Shown here piece after piece: positions 34,071 through 42,244 of a DNA stretch of 64,000 bases. The stretch's first letter is position 1. Every line of letters starts with the position of its first letter. A model generated the notes under the pieces. It made no database searches and was not told the origin of the DNA. It was given only the letters and a program-made list of their open reading frames with translations. Origin of the DNA: [Streptosporangium] indianense (GTDB lineage: Bacteria > Actinomycetota > Actinomycetes > Streptomycetales > Streptomycetaceae); the NCBI RefSeq assembly GCF_021474405.1, contig NZ_JAKEIO010000019.1, positions 1 to 64,000 on the forward strand, given 5' to 3'. The position numbers and the translations under genes are program-made.

Positions 34071-34487
34071 ATGGACATCGATGCGAGAGGGCCGCGTTTC
34101 GGCGCGGCCGTCACGACCGCCGTCCTGGCGGTCGTGCTGGTCACGGGAAGCGCCTGGCTGCTGGCCTGGCAGACGCTGGCGTTCCTGTGCGGCGCGGCGG
34201 GCGGCGTCGGCCGTTCCCCGTACGGTCTGCTGTTCGCCCGGGCCGTGCGGCCGCGCCTCGGGCCGCCGACGGAGCTCGAAGCGCCCGAACCGCCGCGTTT
34301 CGCCCAGGCGGTCGGGCTGCTTTTCGCCGGGCTCGGACTGGTCGGCTACACCCTGGGACCCGGCTGGATGGGCCTCGCGGCGACCGGCGCGGCGCTCGCC
34401 GCCGCCTTCCTCAATGCTGCGTTCGGGTACTGCCTGGGCTGCGAGTTGTACCTGCTCGTGCGGCGGGTGGCGGTGCGCGCGGGGTAA
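34071..34487 (+). CDS. DUF4395 membrane protein
   Basis: A 138-residue integral membrane protein matching DUF4395: MDIDARGPRFGAAVTTAVLA, four predicted helices, and the C-terminal FGYCLGCELYLL with the CxxC pair that gives the family its redox flavour. DUF4395 proteins pair with thioredoxin-like proteins, as here (divergent, 78-nt gap), so a shared thiol role is likely. The closest AGGAGG is 25 nt away, so the RBS is poor; the ATG at 34071 is the best start in this frame. Confidence 0.82.
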   Translation: MDIDARGPRFGAAVTTAVLAVVLVTGSAWLLAWQTLAFLCGAAGGVGRSPYGLLFARAVRPRLGPPTELEAPEPPRFAQAVGLLFAGLGLVGYTLGPGWMGLAATGAALAAAFLNAAFGYCLGCELYLLVRRVAVRAG

Positions 34488-34630
34488 TGGGGACGCAAAA
34501 GCACGAGGTGGAGACCTGGGGACGACGTGACGAGAATCTCGCCGTCGACGGGCACGAGGACTGGCTACCCGGCCGTTCTTCGGGCACGATCTGCGACAAG
34601 CCGTAAACCTACGGCTGCGTAACTTTTCCA

Positions 34631-34648
34631 CTGGGAATCCCTTCCCAG
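34631..34648. promoter_or_regulatory. Inverted repeat upstream of the acyltransferase
   Basis: CTGGGAA and TTCCCAG (34631-34637 and 34642-34648) are perfect 7-nt arms around TCCC. The repeat ends 27 nt before the start codon, between a possible promoter and the RBS. Operator or RNA hairpin; no regulator known. Confidence 0.35.
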
Positions 34649-34675
34649 GCAGAGCAGGAAGGGTCCGACCCGCCC

Positions 34676-35404
34676 ATGGCAGAGCTCGTCTACCGCCCCG
34701 TCGTCGGTTTCGCGCGCACGCTGTTCAAAGCGTGGGACCTCAAGATCGACTGCCAGGGGTCGGAGAACATCCCGCGCTCGGGCGGCGCCGTGCTGGTGAG
34801 CAATCACATCAGCTACCTGGACTTCGTCTTCAACGGCCTGGCGGCCCTGCCGCAGAAGCGCCTCGTGCGTTTCATGGCGAAGGAGTCCGTCTTCCGGCAC
34901 AGGATCTCCGGCCCGCTGATGCGCGGGATGAAGCACATCCCCGTGGACCGCAAGCAGGGCGAGGCGGCCTACGCGCACGCCCTGGACTCGCTGCGCTCGG
35001 GCGAGATCGTCGGCGTCTTCCCCGAGGCGACGATCTCCCAGTCGTTCACGCTGAAGAGCTTCAAGTCGGGCGCCGCGCGCCTGGCGCAGGAGGCGGGTGT
35101 CCCGCTGATCCCGATGGCGGTGTGGGGCACGCAGCGGCTGTGGACCAAGGGGCACCCGCGCAACTTCAAGCGCAGCCACATCCCCATCACGATCCGGGTG
35201 GGCGAGGCGATCGAGGCGTCCCGCGACAAGTACGCGGGCGCCATCACGCGCCAGCTGCGCGAGCGGGTCCAGGAGCTGCTCGAGGCCGCCCAGCGGGCCT
35301 ACCCCGTGCGCCCCAAGGGCCCGGACGACACCTGGTGGATGCCGGCCCACCTCGGCGGCACCGCCCCGACGCCGGAGCAGGTGCGGGCGGCCGAGGCGCA
35401 CTGA
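34676..35404 (+). CDS. 1-acylglycerol-3-phosphate O-acyltransferase (PlsC-like)
   Basis: A 242-residue lysophospholipid acyltransferase. The catalytic HX4D is NHISYLD near residues 42-48, the substrate-binding EGxxR-like motif appears as FPEATISQSFTLK (about 117-129), and VPLIPMAVWG is the conserved third block. It would acylate lysophosphatidate in membrane phospholipid synthesis. The C-terminus is Pro-rich. AGCAGGAAGGG is upstream. No operon partner downstream on this strand; the next genes are convergent. Confidence 0.9.
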   Translation: MAELVYRPVVGFARTLFKAWDLKIDCQGSENIPRSGGAVLVSNHISYLDFVFNGLAALPQKRLVRFMAKESVFRHRISGPLMRGMKHIPVDRKQGEAAYAHALDSLRSGEIVGVFPEATISQSFTLKSFKSGAARLAQEAGVPLIPMAVWGTQRLWTKGHPRNFKRSHIPITIRVGEAIEASRDKYAGAITRQLRERVQELLEAAQRAYPVRPKGPDDTWWMPAHLGGTAPTPEQVRAAEAH

Positions 35405-35421
35405 CGCCCCCCGGCCCGCTC

Positions 35422-36123
35422 TCAGGCGGAGGTCTCCGGAGCCCGTACGGTGATGTCCGCGCCCGGGCTGAACCTCGCCAGCAGCTCGGCGAGTTCCGCC
35501 GCTGCGGCCGTCACCTCGGCGACCGGCATCGGCGCGAGGCTCTCCAGCAGGAAGATGCCCGACGTCGTCTCCTCGGTGAGCCGGGTGCGCGGGCCCTGAC
35601 GCCAGTTCCAGCGGCGGCAGGTCACGCCCGCGTCGTCGCACCACACCACTTCGCCCGCGTCGGGGTGCTCGACGGTCTCCTCGCCGCCCGCGACGGTCAC
35701 GAACCGCTCCTCCCCCGTGGCCAGGATCAGCCGCATGCCGCCCTCGATGCGGTCGAGGTCCTCGCCGCCGACGGGGATGAGATGGGCGACGGAGACGGCG
35801 TTGTAGAGGTCGACGAGCAGGTTGACGCGGGGCAGTCCGGCGTCCGAGAGGGCGCGCTTGGCGAGCGCCTCCGCGGAGTTGCGGGTGCGGGACGGCTTCG
35901 AGCCGAAGGCCGTGTAGGCGGCGCGCCAGGCTGCCATGTGCGGGTCCTCGTGCGGGGCGCGGCCGTTCAGTCGCAGGGCGAGCCGGCGCGCGGCCTCGTC
36001 GAGGAGTTCCGAACTCGCTTCGCTGCTCGGCCCGTTGACCAGGCTGTGCGCTTCGATCGCGACGTGCGTGAAGCCGGGCGCGAGGGTGCGTACGTCGTCG
36101 GACACGGTCAGCGTGAGCGTCAT
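35422..36123 (-). CDS. B3/4 domain protein
   Basis: A 233-residue protein with the B3/4 fold found in phenylalanyl-tRNA synthetase beta and in stand-alone proteins: YTAFGSKPSRTRNSAEALAK, NLLVDLYNAVSVAHLIPVGG and FLLESLAP are the family blocks. Free-standing versions are proposed editing or amino-acid-binding factors, not proven. It starts with ATG at 36121-36123 and is 12 nt downstream of the transglutaminase-like gene, forming a two-gene operon. Confidence 0.78.
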   Translation of the reverse strand: MTLTLTVSDDVRTLAPGFTHVAIEAHSLVNGPSSEASSELLDEAARRLALRLNGRAPHEDPHMAAWRAAYTAFGSKPSRTRNSAEALAKRALSDAGLPRVNLLVDLYNAVSVAHLIPVGGEDLDRIEGGMRLILATGEERFVTVAGGEETVEHPDAGEVVWCDDAGVTCRRWNWRQGPRTRLTEETTSGIFLLESLAPMPVAEVTAAAAELAELLARFSPGADITVRAPETSA

Positions 36124-36135
36124 GGTCGCCTTGCC

Positions 36136-36708
36136 TCAGAGTGCGGTGGGGAGCGTCTGCCACAGGTGCGGCCGGTCGCGCGCCGCGGTGAGTGCGCCGA
36201 GCACGGCCGGGTGCGGTGCAGCATACAGGACTGGGTAGTCCATTTCATTGGACTCCGAATCGGGCACGAAGGCGAGCCGTTCACCGTCGAGGGAGAACTG
36301 CGCGTCGACGCCGGGCTTGTTGCCCCGGGGATCCTGCCGGTGCCAGGCACCGTTGAACCGCACGGCGACCAGCCCGTGCACCTCGTCGAACTTCTGGTAG
36401 CACAGGGCGGTGGGAATGTCCTCGGCCCGCAGCAGCGCGGCCAGCGCATGGGCCTTGGCGTAGCAGATGCCGGTGCGCTGCCCCAGGACGTCCGAGGCGC
36501 GCCAGGTGACACGGAGATCACCGGAGTCCTGCGAGTGCGGAATGGTGTCGCGCACGAACTCGAAAGCGGCCCGCGCATACTCATACGAGTCGGCCACCCC
36601 TTGCGCGAGCCTCGCCGCGGTCTCGCGCACGAGCGGGTGATGGTGGTCGATGGCCTCGTCGGCGCCCACGTAGGCGGAGAGGTCGGGCGTCTGCTGGATC
36701 AGCTGCAT
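36136..36708 (-). CDS. Transglutaminase-like cysteine hydrolase
   Basis: A 190-residue transglutaminase-core protein. The catalytic triad is visible: Cys in GQRTGICYAKAHALAALLR, His in EVHGLVAVRF and Asp in HRQDPRGNK. Family members cleave or cross-link peptides or amides; the substrate is unknown. ATG at 36706-36708 is chosen; 24 open codons upstream include a structured leader (36707-36767) that would sit over the start. In operon with the B3/4 gene. Confidence 0.82.
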   Translation of the reverse strand: MQLIQQTPDLSAYVGADEAIDHHHPLVRETAARLAQGVADSYEYARAAFEFVRDTIPHSQDSGDLRVTWRASDVLGQRTGICYAKAHALAALLRAEDIPTALCYQKFDEVHGLVAVRFNGAWHRQDPRGNKPGVDAQFSLDGERLAFVPDSESNEMDYPVLYAAPHPAVLGALTAARDRPHLWQTLPTAL

Positions 36709-36775
36709 GCGGGCAGAGCGTAGAGAGAGACCCGCTCCCTGGTCAATCTTTTTACGCTCTGCCGCATACTTATGC
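36707..36775. promoter_or_regulatory. Long inverted repeat in the leader of the transglutaminase operon
   Basis: Left arm 36707-36722 and right arm 36753-36767 pair over 15 nt with one bulge (TACGCTCTGCCGCAT and its complement), spanning a 30-nt loop. The left arm reaches into the start codon of the minus-strand gene. Further upstream GCATACTTATGC is a small palindrome that may hold a -10. It could gate translation as an RNA structure, or act as paired operators. Confidence 0.5.
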
Positions 36776-36798
36776 AGCAATACCTCGGGGTGAATGCC

Positions 36799-37869
36799 CT
36801 AGCGGGCCATCTCCTCCTTCAGCGCCGCCAGGAACGCGTCCACGTCGTCCTCGGTCGTGTCGAACGCGCACATCCAGCGGACGTCACCCGCGGCCTCGTC
36901 CCAGAAGTAGAAGCGGAACCGCTTGCGGAGGCGTTCGCTCACGTCGTGGGGAAGGCGGGCGAAGACCGCGTTGGCCTGCACCGGGTAGAGGATCTCCACA
37001 CCGTGCACGGCGCGCACGCCCTCGGCGAGGCGCTGGGCCATCTCGTTGGCGTGTGCGGCGTTGCGCAGCCACAGGTCCCGGGCGAGCAGGGCCTCCAGCT
37101 GCACCGACACGAAGCGCATCTTGGAGGGGAGCTGCATGGACAGCTTGCGCAGGTGCTTCATGTGGCTGACGGCGTCCTGGTTGAGGACCACCACGGCCTC
37201 GCCGAACAGGGCGCCGTTCTTGGTGCCGCCCAGGGAGAGGATGTCGACGCCGGCGGCGTTGGTGAGCGTCCGCATCGGGACGTTCAGGGTGGCGGCGGCG
37301 TTGGCCAGCCGGGAGCCGTCCAGGTGCACCTTCATACCGTGCGCATGGGCGTGCTCGCAGATGGCCCGTATCTCGTCCGGCGTGTAGACCGTGCCGAGCT
37401 CGGTGGCCTGGGCAAGGGAGACGACCTGCGGCATCGCTCGGTGCTCGTCGTCCCAGCCGTACGCCTCCCGGTCGATCAGCTCGGGCGTGAGCTTGCCGTC
37501 GGGCGTGGCAACGGTGAGCAGCTTCAGGCCGCCGACCCGCTCGGGGGCCCCGCACTCGTCGACGTTGATGTGCGCGCTCTCCGCGCAGATCACCGCGCCC
37601 CAGCGGTCGGTGACCGCCTGGAGCGCGACGACGTTGGCGCCGGTGCCGTTGAAGACCGGGAACGCCTCGGCCGTGGGCCCGAAGTGGCTGCGGGCCACCT
37701 GCTGGAGGTTCTCGGTGTAGACGTCCTCGCCGTACGCGACCTGGTGCCCGCCGTTGGCCAGGGCCAGGGCGGCGAGCACCTCCGGGTGCACACCGGCGTA
37801 GTTGTCGCTGGCGAAACCGCGGACCTCGGGGTCGTGATGACGACGCGCGTCGGTCTTCGGCGGGTTCAC
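36799..37869 (-). CDS. Threonine aldolase-like PLP enzyme (housekeeping paralogue)
   Basis: A 356-residue low-specificity threonine aldolase/beta-eliminating-lyase-family protein, close to the biosynthetic copy at 15579-16778 by eye over its full length. The PLP lysine lies in LSLGGTKNG, with DGSRLANA and NGTGANV conserved. It lacks the coiled-coil tail of the biosynthetic copy. The GTG start at 37867-37869 overlaps the SDR stop (GTGA), so it is translationally coupled and third in an operon with the DUF6421 protein and SDR. Reaction likely glycine/aldehyde aldol exchange or beta-elimination; substrate unknown. Confidence 0.88.
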   Translation of the reverse strand: MNPPKTDARRHHDPEVRGFASDNYAGVHPEVLAALALANGGHQVAYGEDVYTENLQQVARSHFGPTAEAFPVFNGTGANVVALQAVTDRWGAVICAESAHINVDECGAPERVGGLKLLTVATPDGKLTPELIDREAYGWDDEHRAMPQVVSLAQATELGTVYTPDEIRAICEHAHAHGMKVHLDGSRLANAAATLNVPMRTLTNAAGVDILSLGGTKNGALFGEAVVVLNQDAVSHMKHLRKLSMQLPSKMRFVSVQLEALLARDLWLRNAAHANEMAQRLAEGVRAVHGVEILYPVQANAVFARLPHDVSERLRKRFRFYFWDEAAGDVRWMCAFDTTEDDVDAFLAALKEEMAR

Positions 37870-38612
37870 GGCTTCTCGGTGAGCCACAGACGTTTTCCGT
37901 TCACTTCGGCGGCGGGCTTGTCCCAGACCTGGGTGATGGCCTCGGCCAGGTCCTTGACGTCGGTGAAGCCCGCGAACTTCGCGTTGGGCCGGTCGGCGCG
38001 CATCGCATCGTGGACCAGCGCCTTGACCACCAGGATCGTGGCAGCCGACGTCGGCCCCTCGGCGCCCCCGGCCTTGCGGAAGTAGTCCGCCATGGCCAGC
38101 GTCCAGGCCTCGGCCGCCGCCTTGCCGGCCGCGTAGGCCGCGTTGCCCGCGGTGGGCTTGCTGGCCCCCGCGGCGCTGATCAGCACGTAGCGGCCGCGGT
38201 CGCTGCGCTGCAGTCCCTCATGGAAGGCGAGGGAGGTGTGCTGGACCGTGCGGACCAGCAGCATCTCCAGGAAGTCCCAGTCGTCGAGGCTGGTCCTGGT
38301 GAAGGTCTCGCTGCCGCGCCAGCCGCCGACGAGGTGGACCAGGCCGTCGACCCGGCCGAAGTCCTTCTCGATGCGGGTGGCCCAGTCGCGGGTGGCCCCG
38401 AGGTCGAGCAGGTCCACCGTGTCACCGGTGACGGTGGCGCCGCCGGTCGCGTAGCTCGCCGCGTCGACCGCCTCCGCCAGCCGCTCCGGATCGTTGTCCG
38501 ACCCGATGACGGTCGCACCCGCCTCGGCCAGCCTGAGCAGCGCGGCCCGGCCGGCGGGCCCGCCCGCTCCGGCCACCGCGATCACCGCACCGCTGAGCGC
38601 CCCGTTCCCCAT
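37866..38612 (-). CDS. Short-chain dehydrogenase (SDR)
   Basis: A 248-residue SDR. The cofactor loop is AVIAVAGAGGPAGRAALL near 8-25, the NNAG-type segment is HLVGGWRG, and the catalytic Ser/Tyr/Lys appear as ISAAGASK and AAYAAGKAA. The ATG at 38610-38612 has an excellent RBS (AGGAGG) and is preferred over ATG 38657, which overlaps the upstream stop. It sits between DUF6421 and the aldolase in an operon. Substrate unknown. Confidence 0.82.
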   Translation of the reverse strand: MGNGALSGAVIAVAGAGGPAGRAALLRLAEAGATVIGSDNDPERLAEAVDAASYATGGATVTGDTVDLLDLGATRDWATRIEKDFGRVDGLVHLVGGWRGSETFTRTSLDDWDFLEMLLVRTVQHTSLAFHEGLQRSDRGRYVLISAAGASKPTAGNAAYAAGKAAAEAWTLAMADYFRKAGGAEGPTSAATILVVKALVHDAMRADRPNAKFAGFTDVKDLAEAITQVWDKPAAEVNGKRLWLTEKP

Positions 38613-38653
38613 GATCTTCGCCTCCTGAGCAGTGTTCCCGGTACGCCGATCGC

Positions 38654-40051
38654 TCACGCGGCGATCCGCTCGGCGCTGTCCGCCGTGATGCCCTTGGTGG
38701 AGGCGATCACATGCTTCAGCTTCTTGGACAGTGCCTCATAGAACATGCTCAGCGGAAACTCGTCCGGAAGCACGTCATCGACGAGTTTGCGCGGCGGCTG
38801 CGTCGTGTCGAGGGCGTCGGGGCCCTTCGCCCACTTCGAACCCGGGTGGGGGGCGAGGTAGGTCGACACCAGCTCGTACCCGGCGAACCAGTGCACGAGC
38901 TTCGGGCGGTCGATGCCGTCGCGGTACAGGTCCTCGATCTCGGCGCACAGCTGGTTGGTGACCTGCGGAGCGCGCTCCCAGTCGATGGTGAGCCTGTTGT
39001 CGGTCCAGCGGACGACGTCGTGCTTGTGGAGGTAGGCGAAGAGGAGCTGACCGCCGAGGCCGTCGTAGTTGCGCACCCGCTCGCCGGTGACCGGGAAGCG
39101 GAACATGCGGTCGAAGAGGACCGCGACCTGCACGTCACGCGCCTGCGGGATGCCGTCGGCCTCCAGCTTCACGGCCTCCTTGAAGGCGGTGAGGTCGCAG
39201 CGCAGCTCCTCCAGGCCGTACATCCAGAACGGCTGGCGCTGCTTGATCATGAAGGGGTCGAACGGGAGGTCGCCGTGGCTGTGGGTGCGGTCGTGGACCA
39301 TGTCCCACAGCACGAACGCCTCTTCGCAGCGCTTCTGGTCGTGGACCATCGCGGCGACGTCCTCGGGCAGCTCCAGGCCCAGGATGTCGACGGCGGCGTC
39401 GGTCACCCGGCGGAAGCGGGCGGCCTCGCGGTCGCAGAAGATCCCGCCCCAGGTGAACCGCTCGGGGGCCTCGCGCACGGCGATGGTCTCGGGGAACAGG
39501 ACGGCGGAGTTGGTGTCGTAACCGGCCGTGAAGTCCTCGAACTTGATGCCGCAGAAGAGCGGGTTGTCGTAGCGGGTGCGCTCCAGCTCGGCCAGCCAGT
39601 CCGGCCAGACCATGCGCAGCACGACCGCCTCGAGGTTGCGGTCCGGGTTGCCGTTCTGCGTGTACATCGGGAAGACGACGAGGTGCTGGAGGCCGTCCGC
39701 GCGGTTCGCGGCGGGCTGGAAGGCCAGCAGCGAGTCGAGGAAGTCGGGCACCTGGAAGCCGCTGTCGGCCCACCGGGTCAGGTCCTTGACCAGGGCCTCG
39801 TGGTAGGCGGTGTCGTGCGGGAGCAGCGGGGAGAGCTCCCGGACGGCGTCGGCGACCTGGCGGACCGCGAACTCGGCGTCGGCCGGGTCGGGCGCGCCCT
39901 CGGCGTCGAATTCGATCGACCCGTCCTTGGACTGCCATGGCCGGATCCGCTCCACGGCATCCTTGAGCACGGGCCATGCCGGGTGGTCCACCACCCTGGC
40001 CACGGGAGGAAGAGCTTCCTCCGAACCCACCTGCACAAGAATTTCCGTCAT
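38654..40051 (-). CDS. DUF6421 protein
   Basis: A 465-residue soluble protein I match to DUF6421. Distinct blocks are FPMYTQNGNPDRNLEAVVLR, GIKFEDFTAGYDTNSAVLFP, HDRTHSHGDLPFDPFMIKQR (with a His-rich HDRTHSHGD that looks metal-binding) and WFAGYELVSTYLAPHPGSKW. It may be an enzyme of the small-molecule type, but no reaction is known. ATG at 40049-40051 with AAGGTGGG upstream. It is first in the operon with the SDR and the aldolase-like enzyme. Confidence 0.75.
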   Translation of the reverse strand: MTEILVQVGSEEALPPVARVVDHPAWPVLKDAVERIRPWQSKDGSIEFDAEGAPDPADAEFAVRQVADAVRELSPLLPHDTAYHEALVKDLTRWADSGFQVPDFLDSLLAFQPAANRADGLQHLVVFPMYTQNGNPDRNLEAVVLRMVWPDWLAELERTRYDNPLFCGIKFEDFTAGYDTNSAVLFPETIAVREAPERFTWGGIFCDREAARFRRVTDAAVDILGLELPEDVAAMVHDQKRCEEAFVLWDMVHDRTHSHGDLPFDPFMIKQRQPFWMYGLEELRCDLTAFKEAVKLEADGIPQARDVQVAVLFDRMFRFPVTGERVRNYDGLGGQLLFAYLHKHDVVRWTDNRLTIDWERAPQVTNQLCAEIEDLYRDGIDRPKLVHWFAGYELVSTYLAPHPGSKWAKGPDALDTTQPPRKLVDDVLPDEFPLSMFYEALSKKLKHVIASTKGITADSAERIAA

Positions 40052-40300
40052 GTCCCACCTTCCACGGGAGAATCTCACGTATGCAGACCGTATACACACG
40101 AGGTTCCTCCCAGCAAGGGTGAACCCGGGAAATTATCCTGCCCGACCCTGTGCTTCACCGCACTTTTTCCTGTCGGCCACGCTTCTGCCCGGATGTGCCG
40201 CAACCATGCCCTCACTCTCTGCACAGGGCGGGTCCAGGCGATACGGTCAGGGGGGCCGTCAGGCCCCCAGTGCCGCCTGTCGACGGAAGAGAGTCGCGTC

Positions 40301-40984
40301 TTGAACTTCCTCACCATCGGTCACCGCGGAGTCATGGGTGTGGAGCCCGAGAACACCCTCCGGTCCTTCGTCGCCGCCCAGGAGGCGGGGCTCGACGCCA
40401 TCGAACTCGATCTGCACCTGAGCAAGGACGGCGCGCTCGTCGTCATGCACGACACGGAGGTGGACCGCACGACCGACGGCAGCGGCCCGATCGCCGAGAA
40501 GACCCTCGCCGAGCTGCGGGCCCTGGACGCGGGCCGGGGCGAGCGGGTGCCGGTCTTCGAGGAGGTGCTGGACGCCGTCCACACGCCCCTCCAGGCGGAG
40601 ATCAAGGACAAGCAGGCGGCCCGGGCCCTGGCCGAGGTGATGAACCGGCGCGATCTCGCCGACCGGGTGGAGGTGTCCTCGTTCCACGACGAGGCGATCG
40701 CCGAGATCAAGCCACTGGTGCCGGGCGTGCGCACCGCGCTGGTCGCCAGCCGCTACGGCACGGACATCGTGGACCGCGCGGTCGAGGCCGGTGCCGAGAC
40801 CGTCTGTCTGAACATCCGCCGGCTCACCCTGGAGATCGTGGAGCGGGCCCGCAAGGCCGACCTGAAGATCATCGGCTGGGTGGTGAACACGCAGGACCAG
40901 CTGCGACTGGTCCGGGCGTTCGGCCTGGACGGCGCGACCACCGACCACCCGGACATCAAACGCACGGGCCGCTTCACGGCCTAG
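40301..40984 (+). CDS. Glycerophosphodiester phosphodiesterase (GDPD)
   Basis: A 227-residue GDPD TIM barrel. The catalytic motif appears as TIGHRGVMGVEPENTLRSF then IELDLHLSKDGALVVMHD, holding the metal Glu/Asp and His pair, and VQTEIKDK-like PLQAEIKDK. It hydrolyses glycerophosphodiesters in the cytosol; no signal peptide. TTG start at 40301-40303 with GGAAGAGAG before it; an ATG ten codons downstream would remove the catalytic His. Followed by an IS481-like remnant on the opposite strand. Confidence 0.88.
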   Translation: MNFLTIGHRGVMGVEPENTLRSFVAAQEAGLDAIELDLHLSKDGALVVMHDTEVDRTTDGSGPIAEKTLAELRALDAGRGERVPVFEEVLDAVHTPLQAEIKDKQAARALAEVMNRRDLADRVEVSSFHDEAIAEIKPLVPGVRTALVASRYGTDIVDRAVEAGAETVCLNIRRLTLEIVERARKADLKIIGWVVNTQDQLRLVRAFGLDGATTDHPDIKRTGRFTA

Positions 40985-41117
40985 CTGTATGGACCCGCAG
41001 GGTTGTGCACGCGAGTGAGGGATGGCCGACCTGCGAGGGCGGTGTGGCAGCGACGGTGGTCGCAGGCGTGGGGGAAGTCGGCCAGGGCTGCGCTGCGTTC
41101 GTCGTTGCTGGTGCAGG
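40981..41117 (-). pseudogene. IS481-family transposase C-terminal remnant
   Basis: The minus strand encodes the last ~45 residues of an IS481-type transposase: ERSAALADFPHACDHRRCHT, then ALAGRPSLTRVHNPAGPYS and a stop. Intact relatives read roughly YNHxRPHTALGGxPPxxRV. Upstream catalytic DDE sequence is missing and the adjacent sequence is unrelated. Its stop overlaps the GDPD stop codon region. The GDPD gene keeps a normal C-terminus. Confidence 0.65.
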
Positions 41118-41131
41118 ACGGTGGGACGCAC

Positions 41132-41184
41132 GAAGACCTCCGTGCGGTGCGGTCCCAGACAGCTCCACCGCACCGGAGGTCTTC
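41132..41184. terminator. Strong hairpin between GDPD and the GNAT gene
   Basis: GAAGACCTCCGTGCGGTG (41132-41149) pairs with 41166-41184 over 18 nt with one bulge, leaving a 16-nt loop. The stem is long and GC-rich, lies in the region scarred by the IS481 remnant, and sits between convergent transcription units. A terminator is most likely, possibly brought by the element. Confidence 0.55.
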
Positions 41185-41239
41185 GCCATGATCAAGCCCG
41201 GCGGCTGTCGACAACGCTCGTGATCAATACCCCCAGCCG

Positions 41240-41779
41240 CTAGGCGAGCTCCTTGACCAGCAGTTCGAACTGCAGGTCGTCGCGCTGCGGGACGCCGAAG
41301 CGCTCGTCGCCGTACGGGAACGGGGTCATGCGTCCCGTTCGGCGGTAGCCGCGCCGCTCGTACCAGGCGATGAGGTCGTCGCGCACGGAGATCACTGTCA
41401 TCTGCATCTCCCGCACGCCCCAGTCCTCACGGGCCTGGCGTTCCGCCTCCGCGATGATCAACTTGCCGAGGCCCGCGCCCTGGAGCAGGGGGCTGACGGC
41501 GAACATCCCGAAGTAGGCGCTCTCACCCCGGTGCTCCAGCTGGCAGCAGGCGACCATCCTGCCGTCCCGCTCCACCGTCATGAGGCGGCTGTCGGGCGAC
41601 TTGATCACCGCCCGCACCCCCTCCGGGTCGGTCCGCTGCCCTTCGAGGATGTCGGCCTCGGTGGTCCACCCGGCCCGGCTGTCGTCGCCCCGGTACGCCG
41701 ACTCGATCAGGGTGACCAGCTCGTCCACGTCGGCGTCGGTGGCGTCGCGGAACGTCAGTGCGGTGGCGGCGGTTTCCAT
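41240..41779 (-). CDS. GNAT-family N-acetyltransferase
   Basis: A 179-residue GNAT protein. Conserved blocks: FRDATDADVDELVTLIESAY, CCQLEHRGESAYFGMFAVSP and the acetyl-CoA loop LLQGAGLGKLIIAEAER, then WYERRGYRRTGRMTPFP. Small-molecule acetyltransferase of unknown substrate. The ATG at 41777-41779 is preceded by GGAGACG at good spacing. Divergent from a VOC gene with a 72-nt gap. Confidence 0.85.
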   Translation of the reverse strand: METAATALTFRDATDADVDELVTLIESAYRGDDSRAGWTTEADILEGQRTDPEGVRAVIKSPDSRLMTVERDGRMVACCQLEHRGESAYFGMFAVSPLLQGAGLGKLIIAEAERQAREDWGVREMQMTVISVRDDLIAWYERRGYRRTGRMTPFPYGDERFGVPQRDDLQFELLVKELA

Positions 41780-41851
41780 GGGTGTACGTCTCCGTCCTCC
41801 GGGCGCGGCTCGGGCAGGGATGAGCGTAACGCCACCACTAAGCTCCGCTGC

Positions 41852-42244
41852 ATGGTGCATGTACTCAGCAGTCGGATCCTGCTCCGCCCGACCGACCCCG
41901 AGCGCTCCCGGGTCTTCTACGGCGAGCAGTTGGGCCTCGCCGTGTACCGGGAGTTCGGCACGGGTGCGGAGCGCGGCACGGTCTTCTTCACGGGCGGCGG
42001 CTTCCTGGAGGTCTCGGGCCGGTCCGAGACGCCGCAGGCGCCCTCCGTACGGCTGTGGCTGCAGGTCGACGACGTGACCGCGGCGCAGGAGGAGCTGCGC
42101 GCCAAGGGCGTGGAGATCGTGCGGCCGCCGGTGAAGGAACCCTGGGGGCTGGTCGAGATGTGGATCGCGGACCCGGACGGCACGCCGATCGTGCTGGTGG
42201 AGGTACCGGCGGACCACCCGATGCGCTACCGCCCGGGCATCTGA
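41852..42244 (+). CDS. VOC-family protein
   Basis: A 130-residue glyoxalase-fold protein: SRILLRPTDPERSRVFYGEQ, LWLQVDDVTAAQEELRAKG and MWIADPDGTPIVLVEVPAD are the two half-repeats. The last Glu (LVEV) and an early residue would bind metal. Function unknown; frequently self-protection or small-molecule modification. It overlaps the convergent tandem GNAT gene by 19 nt at the 3' ends. Confidence 0.82.
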   Translation: MVHVLSSRILLRPTDPERSRVFYGEQLGLAVYREFGTGAERGTVFFTGGGFLEVSGRSETPQAPSVRLWLQVDDVTAAQEELRAKGVEIVRPPVKEPWGLVEMWIADPDGTPIVLVEVPADHPMRYRPGI

